A DNA stretch of 64,000 bases from Parachitinimonas caeni (GCF_030129945.1 NZ_JARRAF010000020.1:1-64000); one strand, 5' to 3'. Positions 26,195 through 35,748 are shown, counted from the stretch's first letter. Notes: generated by a model not told the origin, from the sequence alone. Made by a program: numbers and translations.

Positions 26195-26307
26195 GGCTCT
26201 GTTGACACTTTTTCAGACCACGATTCGCCGGAAAACAGCCTGGAACAAGTCGCAGACCTGGCTATTTTCCAGCGAATCGTGGTCTGAAAGAATGTATCAA
26301 CAGCACC
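26195..26307. mobile_element. MITE-like inverted-repeat element, 113 bp
   Basis: Ends GGCTCTGTTGACAC and the complement GGTGCTGTTGATAC (three differences in 14). An inner arm of 32 bases (26211-26242, beginning TTTCAGACCACGATTCGC) pairs with 26258-26289 with few mismatches, leaving only about 15 bases unpaired in the middle. It has no coding capacity. The shape is that of a non-autonomous transposon or an IS-end remnant. No clear target duplication could be made out. Confidence 0.6.
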
Positions 26308-26382
26308 TTGTCCAAAGCATTTTCAAATCAACCTCGTTCTGCAGTCTTCGATACATGGAGATGGTCGCAGGGCGCTAAAACG

Positions 26383-26412
26383 CAAAAAGAGCGGGAGTGC
26401 CCGCTCTTTTTG
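26383..26412. terminator. Terminator at the 3' end of rne
   Basis: 13-bp perfect stem CAAAAAGAGCGGG with loop AGTG. The arms are A-rich and T-rich at their base, so it can end transcripts from either side; the nearest is rne on the minus strand. Confidence 0.75.
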
Positions 26413-26477
26413 TTTGGGTTGCAAATCAGGTTGCAGTCAGTGTTGTCTGCAACCTGCTACGGCATCAGGCAGAGGCA

Positions 26478-29400
26478 CTAGTCCACTTTGCCATTGGCCT
26501 GTGTTTCCACTTGCTGTAGTGGCGCATCAGCCACTTCTGCGCGTTCCACCGACTTTTCGCGTCGGCGCTGCACACGTGGTGCTTCAACGACAGACTCGAC
26601 CACCAGCGCTTCCTTGCTGGCGGTTTCTACCTGCTGCAGCTCGTCTGCCTGCGGTGGTGTGGTTTTGTCTTGCGAGACATCGCGACGGCGGCGGCGTGGT
26701 GCGGTCGTAACGGGTAATTCAACTGCAGCCACCACTTCGGCAGGCAGAGACTTGGTCGCAACCTGGATGAGGTCGGACACTTCTTCGACCGGCGTTGGCT
26801 CGGCAACGGGGCTAGCAGGGGCCACCGCCGCTGTAGCCGCTGCTTCGACCTTCGCTACGGCAGGGGCGATAGGCATCGGCGCTGGAGCTGCAACTTCCGC
26901 TGCCGGTGCAACGGCGGCCTGAACTTCCGCCGTAGGCATCACCGGTGTCGCTGGCTTGGTTTCATGAACCACCGTTACAGCTTCCTTGGGGGTGGATTCC
27001 AATGGTGCCGCCACTGCGGGAGCTGGTGCGCTCTCTGCAATCGGGTCAAGAGACGCTGGCGCCGTAACGGCTGGGGCAGCGCTTGCTTCAGAGGCGGTTG
27101 AAGCAACGACGGGTGCGGGCACCGGCTCTGGTGCGGTTGGCGCTGGCACCGCTACGACGGTAGTAGCCTCCTGCGCAACAGGCGCAACCGCTACGTTTGC
27201 CGGTGTTGGAACCACTTCGGTCGCGGCGACGACAGGCGCTGCGACGGTTACCGGTTCGTTAACACTATGGCTGGCCGGTACTTGTTCCTGATGAACTGGC
27301 GTGACTGGCGATACTCCGGCTTCGTTGGTGACGGCGGTAGTTTCAACTGCCAGCGATTGCTCTTGGGATTGACCCATTTCTCCCCTATCGCCTCGGCGGT
27401 CACGACGACCACGACGGCGGCGATTGCGGCCTTCTCCGCTATCCAGCCCATCCGGCATCTCTACGGCAGCCGGGCTCTCGATCGCGGCAGTTGCAACGGC
27501 TACAGGCGCGGATGTTTGCTCCGGACGAGGCTCGCGCTGCTCGCGCGGCGGGCGCTCGTTGCGGGGCTGCTGCGCATTGCGATCCTGGCGTGGCTCACGC
27601 GGTTCGCGCTGCTCTCTCGGCTCGCGAGGTTCGCGCGCTTCTCTAGGTTCACGGGGCTCACGCGCTTCTCTCGGCTCACGTGGCTCGCGCGGGGTGTCCT
27701 GGTTCTCCTGACGGTTGCTGCGCTGTTCCCTTGGTTCTTGCTGAGGACGCTGTTCCTGGCGGCTTTCGCTACGGTTTTCGTTGCGACTGCCCTCCGTACG
27801 CTCGCTACCACGCGCTTCGTTACGGCTATCCCGACGCTCATTGCGATTGGCCTGGTTGTCGCGGCGCGATTGTTCGTCTTCCTCGATACGCGGCTTGCCG
27901 CCTCGGCGTTGTTCCGGCTGGGGGGCTTTGTTGCCATCTTGCCTGTCCTGCCGATCATTGCGGTCACGCCGTTGTTGCGGGGCGGCATCGCGACGAGGAC
28001 GTTGAGCAGCAGTTGCCCCTGCCTTGGCTGGAGTGGGTTGTGCTGGCTCGGGCTCGCCCTTGAACCAGCCAATGATCCTGGCAAACAGCGACGGCTTGGC
28101 GGCAACAGCTTCTACCGGCATGGGCTCTACGGTAACCGGCGCTGGCTGGGCCGGGGTAATTCCCTTAACGGCTGCTTCCTGCCGTGGCGGCTTGTTTTGG
28201 TCATGCTGGTGGGCTGCGGCATAGCCTTCTTCCGCCGGGGCTTCCATCATCTTGTAGGAGGGGAGGGCGTCTTCGGTCTGATTGATATCATCGTGACGCA
28301 GGCGTTGCACTTTGTAGTGCGGGGTTTCCAGGTGGATGTTGGGAATCAACACCACGCTGACCTTCAGTCTAGCCTCGATGGCATAGATTTCGGCACGCTT
28401 TTCATTCAAGAGGAAGGTCGCAACGTCCACTGGAACCTGTGCATGCACAGCCCCTGTGTTTTCCTTCATGGCTTCTTCCTGCAGGATGCGGAGGATATGC
28501 AGGGCAGAAGACTCAATACCACGGATAAAGCCGGTGCCATGGCAGCGCGGGCAAGGAATGTGGCTGGTTTCACCCAAGCTAGGTTGCAGGCGCTGACGTG
28601 ATAGTTCCAGCAGGCCGAAGCGGGAGATCTTGCCGGTTTGTACGCGGGCACGATCATGGCGAAGCGCATCACGCAGGCGGTTTTCCACCTCACGCTGATT
28701 TTTGGCGTTCTCCATGTCGATGAAGTCGATGACGATCAGGCCACCCAGATCGCGCAGGCGCAGCTGGCGGGCAATTTCGTCTGCGGCTTCCAGGTTGGTC
28801 CGCAACGCGGTTTCTTCGATGTCGGAACCTCGTGTGGCACGAGCTGAGTTAACGTCGATGGAAACCAGTGCTTCGGTATGGTCAATAACAATTGCGCCGC
28901 CAGACGGCAAATTGACCTCACGCGAAAATGCGGTTTCGATCTGGTGTTCAATCTGGAAGCGCGAAAACAGTGGCACATCATCGCGATACAGTTTGACCCG
29001 GTTGACGTTGCCGGGCATGACGTGTGTCATGAACTGCCGTGCCTGGTCGTAGATCAGGTCGGTATCGACCAGAATTTCGCCGATATCCGGTTGGAAGTAG
29101 TCGCGAATTGCGCGGATAACCAGGCTACCTTCTTGATAGATCAGGAATGCGCCAGTTTGCTCGGTAGCCGCCTTCTCAATGGCGCGCCATAGTTGCAGCA
29201 GGTAGTTCAAGTCCCACTGCAGTTCCTCCAGTGAACGGCCGATGCCGGCTGTTCGGGCGATGATGGACATACCGGCAGGCACGTCCAGTTGGTCCATCAA
29301 TGCGCGCAGCTCCTGCCGCTCTTCGCCCTCAATGCGGCGGGAAACGCCTCCGCCACGAGGATTGTTCGGCATCAGAACCAGATAGCGGCCAGCCAGGGAA

Positions 29401-29759
29401 ATATAAGTGGTGAGGGCGGCCCCTTTGTTTCCGCGTTCGTCCTTTTCAACCTGAACGATCAGTTCCATGCCTTCGCGCAGCACGTCCTGAATACGAGGGC
29501 GTCCCCCCCCTTCGTAACCATCCTGAAAATAACTGCGGGCAATTTCCTTGAAAGGCAGAAAGCCATGGCGTTCGTTGCCATAGTCAACGAAGCAAGCCTC
29601 AAGGGAAGGCTCTATCCGGGTAATGATCCCTTTGTAGATGTTGCTCTTGCGCTGTTCCTTGCCGACGGTTTCGATGTCCAGATCAATAAGCTTCTGGCCG
29701 TCAACAATGGCGACACGAAGCTCTTCGGCCTGCGTCGCGTTAAATAACATTCTTTTCAT
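26478..29759 (-). CDS. rne: Ribonuclease E
   Basis: A 1093-residue endoribonuclease. The start at 29759 has AGGGGA five bases upstream and gives [22 protein letters not shown]; the frame also runs upstream without support. The S1 domain spans about 35-120, the 5'-sensor and DNase-I-like catalytic part follow, with the metal-binding aspartates in [10 protein letters not shown] and [11 protein letters not shown], and the zinc-link CPRCHGTG. The C-terminal half is disordered, with an Arg/Glu/Pro repeat ([17 protein letters not shown] pattern, near residues 700-740) and long Ala/Val/Pro-rich stretches, presumably scaffolding degradosome partners. It is divergent from rluC, as is common in proteobacteria. 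Confidence 0.95.
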   Translation of the reverse strand: MKRMLFNATQAEELRVAIVDGQKLIDLDIETVGKEQRKSNIYKGIITRIEPSLEACFVDYGNERHGFLPFKEIARSYFQDGYEGGGRPRIQDVLREGMELIVQVEKDERGNKGAALTTYISLAGRYLVLMPNNPRGGGVSRRIEGEERQELRALMDQLDVPAGMSIIARTAGIGRSLEELQWDLNYLLQLWRAIEKAATEQTGAFLIYQEGSLVIRAIRDYFQPDIGEILVDTDLIYDQARQFMTHVMPGNVNRVKLYRDDVPLFSRFQIEHQIETAFSREVNLPSGGAIVIDHTEALVSIDVNSARATRGSDIEETALRTNLEAADEIARQLRLRDLGGLIVIDFIDMENAKNQREVENRLRDALRHDRARVQTGKISRFGLLELSRQRLQPSLGETSHIPCPRCHGTGFIRGIESSALHILRILQEEAMKENTGAVHAQVPVDVATFLLNEKRAEIYAIEARLKVSVVLIPNIHLETPHYKVQRLRHDDINQTEDALPSYKMMEAPAEEGYAAAHQHDQNKPPRQEAAVKGITPAQPAPVTVEPMPVEAVAAKPSLFARIIGWFKGEPEPAQPTPAKAGATAAQRPRRDAAPQQRRDRNDRQDRQDGNKAPQPEQRRGGKPRIEEDEQSRRDNQANRNERRDSRNEARGSERTEGSRNENRSESRQEQRPQQEPREQRSNRQENQDTPREPREPREAREPREPREAREPREPREQREPREPRQDRNAQQPRNERPPREQREPRPEQTSAPVAVATAAIESPAAVEMPDGLDSGEGRNRRRRGRRDRRGDRGEMGQSQEQSLAVETTAVTNEAGVSPVTPVHQEQVPASHSVNEPVTVAAPVVAATEVVPTPANVAVAPVAQEATTVVAVPAPTAPEPVPAPVVASTASEASAAPAVTAPASLDPIAESAPAPAVAAPLESTPKEAVTVVHETKPATPVMPTAEVQAAVAPAAEVAAPAPMPIAPAVAKVEAAATAAVAPASPVAEPTPVEEVSDLIQVATKSLPAEVVAAVELPVTTAPRRRRRDVSQDKTTPPQADELQQVETASKEALVVESVVEAPRVQRRREKSVERAEVADAPLQQVETQANGKVD

Positions 29760-30515
29760 CAAAATCCCCTGCGCGCACGCGGACGGGCAGGACAAACACG
29801 CTTGCGGCTATTGGCCGCACCGGATCGGATCACACCGCTTGGGGTGTGCTGAGCTTATGAAGGTTCAACAGTGGATTTCCAAAATACCTGTCGTTGAGAT
29901 CTGTAAGCTGGGTTGCGTGTCTGCTTTTTAGTGGACATCACCGATGGCCTGCGGCAGATCAGATGACTCTGGCTCTGGCGGTAAGCTGTATGGCACTCAC
30001 TGTTCTCCTGACAAGTTCAGACAATGGCGCTTGAGTAGCCAAGATGCCGACCAAGCAACATGGTGCTGGTTCTTGTAGGGGCAAGTGGGGCAAAGGAGCT
30101 TGTCGCTAATAAGGTGATGGCCGGTGTCCGGGTGTGCGTTTGTATGTCAAATCAAGTACCATCGCTGCTTTTGGGTGAGCGACGTTAACCTGCATCAGGG
30201 CGAGAGCTAGGCTGGGCGCTGGTTGATTTCCCTAGTCGTCGAACTTGCGCGCGAGGGTGCGCAGCGACGAACTAAGCTTCGTCATGGCACGGCAAGAGGG
30301 AATGGACGGGGGAAAAGAACGAGCGGGCAACCGAGTCGGGCTGATGCTGCCAAACCAATCAACTAATTCACCGCACTGATTTAAAGACATCCGGGCGAAG
30401 GCTGAAAATCATGCATCGGCCGGTCAGGGGTGAAGTTATTACAGTGGCGCGCCTTTTGGGCAGGGCTCCGGCGTTTGAACCCAAATTTGCCGGGGCGTTC
30501 CGAGTATATGACAAG
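29760..30515 (-). promoter_or_regulatory. Long leader region of rne, shared with rluC
   Basis: More than 750 bases separate the rne and rluC starts. On the rne side two hairpins lie close to the gene: 29803-29819 (TGCGGC/GCCGCA) and 29831-29848 (CACACC/GGTGTG). In E. coli a long structured rne leader is cut by RNase E itself for autoregulation; a similar role here is inferred. No convincing -10/-35 pair could be placed. No gene with family signals is visible in the stretch. Confidence 0.5.
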
Positions 30516-31463
30516 ATGAACACGATAAGCAAAGATTCCGTTTCCTACCTTGAGGTCGGCGAAGAAGACGCCGGCCAGCGCCTGGACAACTACCTGCTGC
30601 GGCACCTGAAAGGGGTTCCCAAGAGCCATGTCTACCGCATCATTCGTAGTGGCGAGGTGCGGGTGAACAAGGGGCGGACTGATGCCATGTACCGTGTCAA
30701 CACGGGCGATCTGGTCCGATTGCCTCCAATTCGTATTGCTGAGTCTGCGCCGACTGAGAAACCTGTTCCTACTAATGAGTTGCCGATCGTCTATGAGGAC
30801 GAAGCCTTGCTGGTTATCAATAAGCCTGCGGGGATTGCTGTGCATGGTGGCAGTGGGGTCAGCTTTGGCGTGATTGAGCAAATGCGTGCGGCACGGCCAC
30901 AAGCCAAGTTTCTAGAGCTGGTTCATCGATTGGATCGTGAAACTTCGGGTTTGTTGCTGATAGCCAAGAAGCGATCGGCGCTGGTGGCAATGCACGATGC
31001 AATGCGCGGTACTGGTATAGACAAGCGCTATCTGGCCATGGTGCCGGGGGCGTTTCCCGAGAAGACGCAGCATTTGAAGTTCAAGCTGTTCAAGTACAAC
31101 ACCGAAGACGGTGAGCGACGGGTTCGGGTGTCGGCAGATGGTCAGGAAGCCCATACTATCGTCCGCCGGCAACAGTGCTGGTCGAGCTCCAGTTTGGTCG
31201 AGGCGGAACTGAAGACAGGACGGACTCATCAGATCCGGGTGCATCTGGCGCATTGCGGCTTCCCGATTATGGGGGATGAGAAGTATGGTGATTTCGGATT
31301 GAATCGGCAGCTGGCGCGCCAGGGCCTCAAGCGCATGTTCCTGCATGCCTGGCGGCTACGGTTCAAGCACCCACTAAGCGATCAGCCCTTGGTGCTTGAA
31401 GCCCCTTTGCCGCCTGAACTGCAACGTTACCTTGAACGCCTGACTAAAGAGGATGCGCAATAA
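30516..31463 (+). CDS. rluC: 23S rRNA pseudouridine synthase RluC
   Basis: A 315-residue protein, the same size as E. coli RluC (319). An S4 RNA-binding domain is followed by the RluA/RluC-type catalytic domain: LVHRLDRETSGLLLIAKK holds the catalytic aspartate, and ELKTGRTHQIRVHLAHCGFPIMGDEKYG is the C-terminal signature. It modifies three uridines of 23S rRNA in E. coli. ATG 30516 is chosen over the longer open frame from 30411, which adds 35 non-conserved residues. Heads a compact run with the HAD, Rieske, peptidase and motD genes. Confidence 0.93.
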   Translation: MNTISKDSVSYLEVGEEDAGQRLDNYLLRHLKGVPKSHVYRIIRSGEVRVNKGRTDAMYRVNTGDLVRLPPIRIAESAPTEKPVPTNELPIVYEDEALLVINKPAGIAVHGGSGVSFGVIEQMRAARPQAKFLELVHRLDRETSGLLLIAKKRSALVAMHDAMRGTGIDKRYLAMVPGAFPEKTQHLKFKLFKYNTEDGERRVRVSADGQEAHTIVRRQQCWSSSSLVEAELKTGRTHQIRVHLAHCGFPIMGDEKYGDFGLNRQLARQGLKRMFLHAWRLRFKHPLSDQPLVLEAPLPPELQRYLERLTKEDAQ

Positions 31464-31465
31464 CC

Positions 31466-32122
31466 ATGGCAAAGCGCTTTGATCTGATTGTATTTGACTG
31501 GGATGGCACCTTGATGGATTCGACCGGAACCATCGTTTATGCCATTCAAGCGGCCTTTCGCGATGCAGGCATGCCTGAGCCCAGCGCAGAGCGATCAGCA
31601 TTCGTGATTGGTTATGGCCTGAAGGAAGCCATGCAGACTTTGGCACCTCATGCCAGCCAGGAGGAGATTCATAAGGTCGTGGACGCTTATCGGCACCATT
31701 ATTTAACACAGACTGAGAAGATCCGTTTGTTTGAGGGAGTAGAAGAGGGGATTGCTTACCTCAAGCAGGAGGGGTACTGGCTGGCTGTGGCAACGGGCAA
31801 ATCACGTCATGGTCTGGACCATGCCATGACGAGTTCGGGCTTGACTAGTTATTTTGATGCCAGCCGCTGTGCGGACGAATGTCACTCTAAGCCCCATCCC
31901 CAGATGCTGATTGAAATTACCGATTATCTGGGTGTTGATCTGAACAGAACCTTGATGATCGGCGATACCACGCATGACTTGAATATGGCTCGCAACGCTG
32001 GTGCTGCCAGTGTTGGTATGAATTACGGCGCGCATGCGGCAGATGACCTGTTGGCTGCCGACCCGCTGGCTTGCTTCGATAACTTTGGACATCTGATGTC
32101 ATGGCTCAAAGAAAATGGCTGA
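31466..32122 (+). CDS. HAD-superfamily hydrolase (phosphoglycolate phosphatase-like)
   Basis: A 218-residue HAD phosphatase. Motif I is VFDWDGTLMDST with the nucleophile Asp, motif II is AVATGK, motif III KPHP and motif IV MIGDTTHDLNMARNAG. The small cap is helical (C1 type), as in Gph-like and pyrophosphatase-like enzymes; the exact substrate is not fixed by sequence. It begins two bases after rluC and overlaps the Rieske gene by 22 bases. Confidence 0.9.
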   Translation: MAKRFDLIVFDWDGTLMDSTGTIVYAIQAAFRDAGMPEPSAERSAFVIGYGLKEAMQTLAPHASQEEIHKVVDAYRHHYLTQTEKIRLFEGVEEGIAYLKQEGYWLAVATGKSRHGLDHAMTSSGLTSYFDASRCADECHSKPHPQMLIEITDYLGVDLNRTLMIGDTTHDLNMARNAGAASVGMNYGAHAADDLLAADPLACFDNFGHLMSWLKENG

Positions 32123-32466
32123 TCTGCCAGAGTGAGGCGTTGAAGGATGCGGAGCGGGGTATCCGGTTTCAGGCGGAGTGGCGACATACCCCTGTTCCGG
32201 CCTTTGTGGTCCGCTTTCAAGGCAAGGTTCATGGGTATATCAATGAATGCCAGCATGTTCCGGTGGAGCTGGACTTCAACGAGGGTGACTTCTTTGATCT
32301 GTCCGGCCAGTATTTGATCTGTGCAACCCACGGTGCCTACTATAGCCCCGACACCGGTTTGTGCAGAGGCGGTCCGTGCAAAGGGCGACGGCTGACCAAG
32401 CTGCACCTGATTGAAGAGGCCGGTGCGGTTTATTTTCTTCCTGATGAAAGCAAGTTGCATGAATGA
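32101..32466 (+). CDS. Rieske [2Fe-2S] protein
   Basis: A 121-residue single-domain Rieske protein. The cluster ligands are visible as ECQHVPVELD (Cys-x-His) and YLICATHGAYY (Cys-x-x-His), with the GLCRGGPCKGRRL loop after them. It lacks a membrane anchor or oxygenase domain, so it is probably a soluble ferredoxin-like electron carrier. The translation overlaps the next gene by eight bases (ATGAATGA). Confidence 0.92.
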   Translation: MAQRKWLICQSEALKDAERGIRFQAEWRHTPVPAFVVRFQGKVHGYINECQHVPVELDFNEGDFFDLSGQYLICATHGAYYSPDTGLCRGGPCKGRRLTKLHLIEEAGAVYFLPDESKLHE

Positions 32467-33403
32467 GACGAATCCAAACTGGGAGCGCGAGGTCCTGGAA
32501 AAGCTGGTTCTTACAACCCTGAAAGAGCAGCGTAAGTCACGAAACTGGGGGATTTTCTTTAAATTTGTCGGGTTTGCTTACCTGTTCTTGGTGTTGGGCC
32601 TGTTGGTCGCCTGGATTGGTGGGGGGGATGATGAAGGCGCACACAAAGGCCCCCATACGGCGGTTGTCGAACTGCATGGCGTCGTTGCCGGTGGCGGTGA
32701 GGCGAGTGCTGAGCGCGTCATTGAAGGTTTGCGCAATGCCTTCAAGGACAAGAATACCAAAGGCGTGGTGATCAGGATCAACAGCCCTGGTGGTAGTCCG
32801 GTTCAATCGGGACAGATCAATGACGAGATCAAGCGCCTGCGTAAACAGCATCCGAATATTCCACTGTATGCGGTCGTTGAGGATATCTGTGCATCGGGAG
32901 CTTATTACGTGGCCGTGGCGGCCGACCGCATCTATGTAGATAAGGCCAGCCTGGTTGGGTCCATTGGCGTGATCATGGATCGTTTTGGTTTTACCGGGAC
33001 AATGGAAAAGCTTGGGGTAGAGCGGCGCGTTCTGACTGCAGGCAGTAACAAGGCGTTTCTTGATCCTTTTTCGCCTGAAAATCCGGCGCAAGTGGATTAC
33101 GCCAAGGCTATGCTGGGAGAAATCCATGAGCAGTTCATCAAGACAGTACGGGATGGCCGTGGCAAGCGCTTGAAGGAAACGCCGGATATGTTCTCAGGGC
33201 TGGTTTGGAGTGGTGAGCGTGCCATCGAGATTGGCCTGGCGGATGCGATTGGTTCGACTGATCAGGTGGCTCGCGAAGTTATCCACGCTGATCAGATTGT
33301 CAACTTTACTGCCAAGGAACACTGGAGCGAGCGCTTTGCGCGCTCGGTGGGCACCAGTATGGCAAGTCGCGTTGGTACGCTGTTTGAGCCTACCTTGCGC
33401 TAA
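32459..33403 (+). CDS. S49-family signal peptide peptidase (SppA-like)
   Basis: A 314-residue, single-domain (short) SppA-type protease. After a cytoplasmic N terminus one membrane segment (FVGFAYLFLVLGLLVAWIG, about residues 36-54) leads to a periplasmic domain with NSPGGSPVQSG, then VEDICASGAYYVAVAADRIYVDKASLVGSIGVIM, containing the catalytic serine and lysine. It would degrade released signal peptides. ATG 32459 overlaps the Rieske stop; an earlier in-frame ATG (32411) has no ribosome site. Confidence 0.9.
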   Translation: MNETNPNWEREVLEKLVLTTLKEQRKSRNWGIFFKFVGFAYLFLVLGLLVAWIGGGDDEGAHKGPHTAVVELHGVVAGGGEASAERVIEGLRNAFKDKNTKGVVIRINSPGGSPVQSGQINDEIKRLRKQHPNIPLYAVVEDICASGAYYVAVAADRIYVDKASLVGSIGVIMDRFGFTGTMEKLGVERRVLTAGSNKAFLDPFSPENPAQVDYAKAMLGEIHEQFIKTVRDGRGKRLKETPDMFSGLVWSGERAIEIGLADAIGSTDQVAREVIHADQIVNFTAKEHWSERFARSVGTSMASRVGTLFEPTLR

Positions 33404-33424
33404 ATAAAACCGGAGGGGGTGAAT

Positions 33425-34204
33425 ATGGCTCGCAGGCCCAAGCCCGAAGAGCACGATAACCATGAGCGCTGGCTGGTGTCGTATGCTGATTTCATCACCC
33501 TCCTGTTTGCGTTTTTTGTGGTGATGTATGCCATTTCCCAGGTTAATGAAGGCAAGCAGAAGATTCTGTCGGATGCATTGATCAACGCTTTCAAAACCAT
33601 TCCCACCAGCTCCAAGCTGGTAGATATATCGCAGCATGGCGATATCCGCACACAAGCCATCCAGCTGCCTAGTGTCAAACGCAAAGAAGAGGCTGAGCGG
33701 GCCCAGCAGAAAAAAGAGATGGATGCCCTGGCGCGCCAGTTGAAGGATGTCATGGCCAAGCCGATTGAGGACGGTCAGATCCGTATTACGCAGACTGAAC
33801 ACGGCATCATGGTGGAAATATCTTCCAATCTGCTGTTTCCTGTTGGTTCGGCAACACTCGATGGCCGTTCAATTGGTGTGCTGACTCAGTTGGCAGAGCA
33901 GTTTGCCAAGCCTGACAAGTTGATCAAGGTTTCTGGTTACACCGATAACGTGCCGATCAATTCACCCGTGTTTCCGTCTAACTGGGAGCTGTCTGCGGCG
34001 CGTGCTGGGACGGTTGTGAGGTTGTTTGAAGCGACTGGGGTCAGCTCGTCGAAAATGGTGGCGCTCGGTTATGGGGAAAATCGCCCCTTGGAGAGTAACG
34101 ATACGCCGGAAGGCCGTGCCAGAAATCGTCGGGTGACGATTGAAATACTGGCGAAAAACAGTGAGGAAATGGCTACTCTTAAGTCGGTCAAGCCATCACC
34201 CTAA
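33425..34204 (+). CDS. motD: Flagellar motor protein MotD (MotB-like, OmpA domain)
   Basis: A 259-residue MotB-family protein. The single membrane helix with the proton-channel aspartate is SYADFITLLFAFFVVMYAIS near residue 18-38, and the C-terminal OmpA/peptidoglycan-binding domain contains KVSGYTDNVPINSP, NWELSAARA and GYGENRPLESNDTPEGRARNRRV. GGAGG lies eight bases before ATG 33425. No MotA/MotC partner gene is adjacent, so it must pair with a stator subunit encoded elsewhere; the name MotD rather than MotB is a guess based on sequence and context. Confidence 0.82.
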   Translation: MARRPKPEEHDNHERWLVSYADFITLLFAFFVVMYAISQVNEGKQKILSDALINAFKTIPTSSKLVDISQHGDIRTQAIQLPSVKRKEEAERAQQKKEMDALARQLKDVMAKPIEDGQIRITQTEHGIMVEISSNLLFPVGSATLDGRSIGVLTQLAEQFAKPDKLIKVSGYTDNVPINSPVFPSNWELSAARAGTVVRLFEATGVSSSKMVALGYGENRPLESNDTPEGRARNRRVTIEILAKNSEEMATLKSVKPSP

Positions 34205-34218
34205 AATGTCTACAGAGC

Positions 34219-34719
34219 CTAAGCCTCTCCCAGGCGATTGCCGCTCGCCGTCATTTTGATCTGCCCGCTGGCATCGTAGCCAGTGACTGAAGAACTTCCT
34301 CGCAAAATCGAAAATAACTGCTGATTCTGTTGCTGGCGGGTGTCGATCAGGCTGCCATTGGTCTGATTGAGTGCGCTAGCTTGCCTTGCGGTTTGGAGTA
34401 GGTCTCGCCACCGGGGAATCACGTCTGTAGCATCATCCAGGCAAACGCTGTCAGGAATGAGTAAATCGTGGGGAAAGTCTGGACTGATCTGGATGCCGAG
34501 GCTTCCAAAAGCTGCTTTGCGGATTTTGGCCAGTGATTCGAGTTCAGCGGAAAGATCGGATTTGGTCTTGGCCAGGTCGATCAGTGAGTCGAGGCGATTT
34601 TCAATCAGGGCAGTCTGTTCGGACTGCAGTAATTCGACAAAACGCTGAAGCGCTGCCAATTCAGTCGTCAGCAAAGTCAGAAGTTGATTATTTGTGTTGA
34701 GATTGGGTGGTTTGCTCAA
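34219..34719 (-). CDS. flgN: Flagellar hook-associated chaperone FlgN
   Basis: A 166-residue alpha-helical protein with the FlgN coiled-coil pattern (LTTELAALQRFVELLQSEQTALI, AKTKSDLSAELESLAKIRKAAFGS) and the LLQTARQASALNQTNGSLIDTRQQQNQQLFSIL C-terminal part. FlgN escorts FlgK and FlgL to the export gate. It follows flgM with a 19-base gap and ends 14 bases from motD on the opposite strand. Confidence 0.9.
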   Translation of the reverse strand: MSKPPNLNTNNQLLTLLTTELAALQRFVELLQSEQTALIENRLDSLIDLAKTKSDLSAELESLAKIRKAAFGSLGIQISPDFPHDLLIPDSVCLDDATDVIPRWRDLLQTARQASALNQTNGSLIDTRQQQNQQLFSILRGSSSVTGYDASGQIKMTASGNRLGEA

Positions 34720-34738
34720 TCAGTTCCCCTGACAGCCT

Positions 34739-35053
34739 TCATCCTTTGTTGGCCAGCAGCTCTTTCACGCTGGCGACCAGCTTGTCCGCAATCACATCGG
34801 CCCGGATTTTGAAGCGGCCATCTGCAATCGCTTGTTTGATCTCGGCGACCCGGCTCTCGTCCACCACAGGCTGGCTCGCCAGTCGCGCTTCAAGAGACTG
34901 CAAGCGAGAAGTCAGTGGGTTGATCTCGACGCTGTCCGAGCGGCTGGGCTGGGCGGGCTCATCCTTGCTGGCGCGTGGCGCGGCCGATGCGCGGGACTCT
35001 GCTCCTTTTGTTAAAGGTGCTGAAATCGGCTTTCCTGTGTTGTCAATCTTCAT
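34739..35053 (-). CDS. flgM: Anti-sigma-28 factor FlgM
   Basis: A 104-residue protein with the start MKIDNTGKPISAP and the conserved C-terminal helices DSVEINPLTSRLQSLEA, VVDESRVAEIKQAIADGRFKIRADVIADKLVASVKELL, which bind FliA (sigma-28). ATG 35053 has AGGGGA five bases upstream. A close match to the sigma-28 promoter lies upstream. FlgM holds sigma-28 inactive until it is exported through the completed hook. Confidence 0.94.
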   Translation of the reverse strand: MKIDNTGKPISAPLTKGAESRASAAPRASKDEPAQPSRSDSVEINPLTSRLQSLEARLASQPVVDESRVAEIKQAIADGRFKIRADVIADKLVASVKELLANKG

Positions 35054-35121
35054 GACTATCCCCTGCTGCGGCATCTGCACTGCCAGACTGCCGCTTTAGA
35101 CGGCAAACGATCTTACGCCGT

Positions 35122-35148
35122 ATATCGACAGGTCATGCCAAAACTTTA
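35122..35148 (-). promoter_or_regulatory. Sigma-28 (FliA) promoter of flgM-flgN
   Basis: On the minus strand TAAAGTTT-N11-GTCGATAT, close to the sigma-28 consensus TAAAGTTT-N11-GCCGATAA: eight of eight in the -35 and six of eight in the -10 with exact spacing. It lies about 70 bases before the flgM start. Confidence 0.85.
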
Positions 35149-35291
35149 GCCCGTTCTGGCAAAAAAATCGAAATCTTTACGGATTCTATAATGAATGGCT
35201 GGCACTTCAGCCCGATTGGAATTATACGACACTATATTCGCCCTGGTTTTGCAGGCAAGGCCAGGTAATCAACCAAGGAAAGGGCATCTTC

Positions 35292-35708
35292 ATGCAGATA
35301 GTTACTCCACGGTTTGGCCCGATCGAGGTCGATGAATCCACCATCATTACCTTTCCGCGGGGCTTGCCGGGTTTTGAGCATTGTCATCGCTTCAAGTTGC
35401 TGCATGAGGAATCACCAACCCCTATTGCGCTGTGGCTTCAGTCACTGGATGACACGGAAATCGTATTCAGTGTCATTGAGCCGGCGAGGCTGGCGGTTCA
35501 GTATGAGGTCGCGCTGTCCGATGAGGAGAGTGCCTTGCTGAATGTCAAAGACCCGGCTGATCTGGTGCTGTTGCTACTGCTGCTTCGAGACATCGAAAAC
35601 ACCACCGAAATCAAGGCCAATACACAGGCTCCGGTGATTCTGAACACGGCCAGCCGCCTTGCCTTGCAGAAAATGGGCATGCGATGTCAGTTGGTATTCA
35701 GTGAGTGA
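35292..35708 (+). CDS. fliW: Flagellar assembly factor FliW
   Basis: A 138-residue FliW: IVTPRFGPIEVDESTIITFPRGLPGFE at the N terminus, then FVIEPARLAVQYEV-like and the VLNTASRLALQKM C-terminal helix region. FliW binds flagellin and CsrA, linking filament assembly to translation control of flagellin. It has an AAGGAAAGGG ribosome site and is divergent from flgM. No csrA is adjacent in this window. Confidence 0.92.
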   Translation: MQIVTPRFGPIEVDESTIITFPRGLPGFEHCHRFKLLHEESPTPIALWLQSLDDTEIVFSVIEPARLAVQYEVALSDEESALLNVKDPADLVLLLLLLRDIENTTEIKANTQAPVILNTASRLALQKMGMRCQLVFSE

Positions 35709-35725
35709 TGTCAGATTGATGTGGG

Positions 35726-35748
35726 GCGAGGGTCTCCTCGCTCTTTCT
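35726..35748 (+). terminator. Terminator after fliW
   Basis: 6-bp stem GCGAGG/CCTCGC with loop GTCT followed by TCTTTCTC, 18 bases past the fliW stop. Weak but well placed. Confidence 0.6.

Noticed and set aside
27267-28601. 444-codon plus-strand frame inside rne
   Set aside because: It is opposite the low-complexity arm of RNase E and reads as Leu/Ala/Arg-rich filler without family signals.
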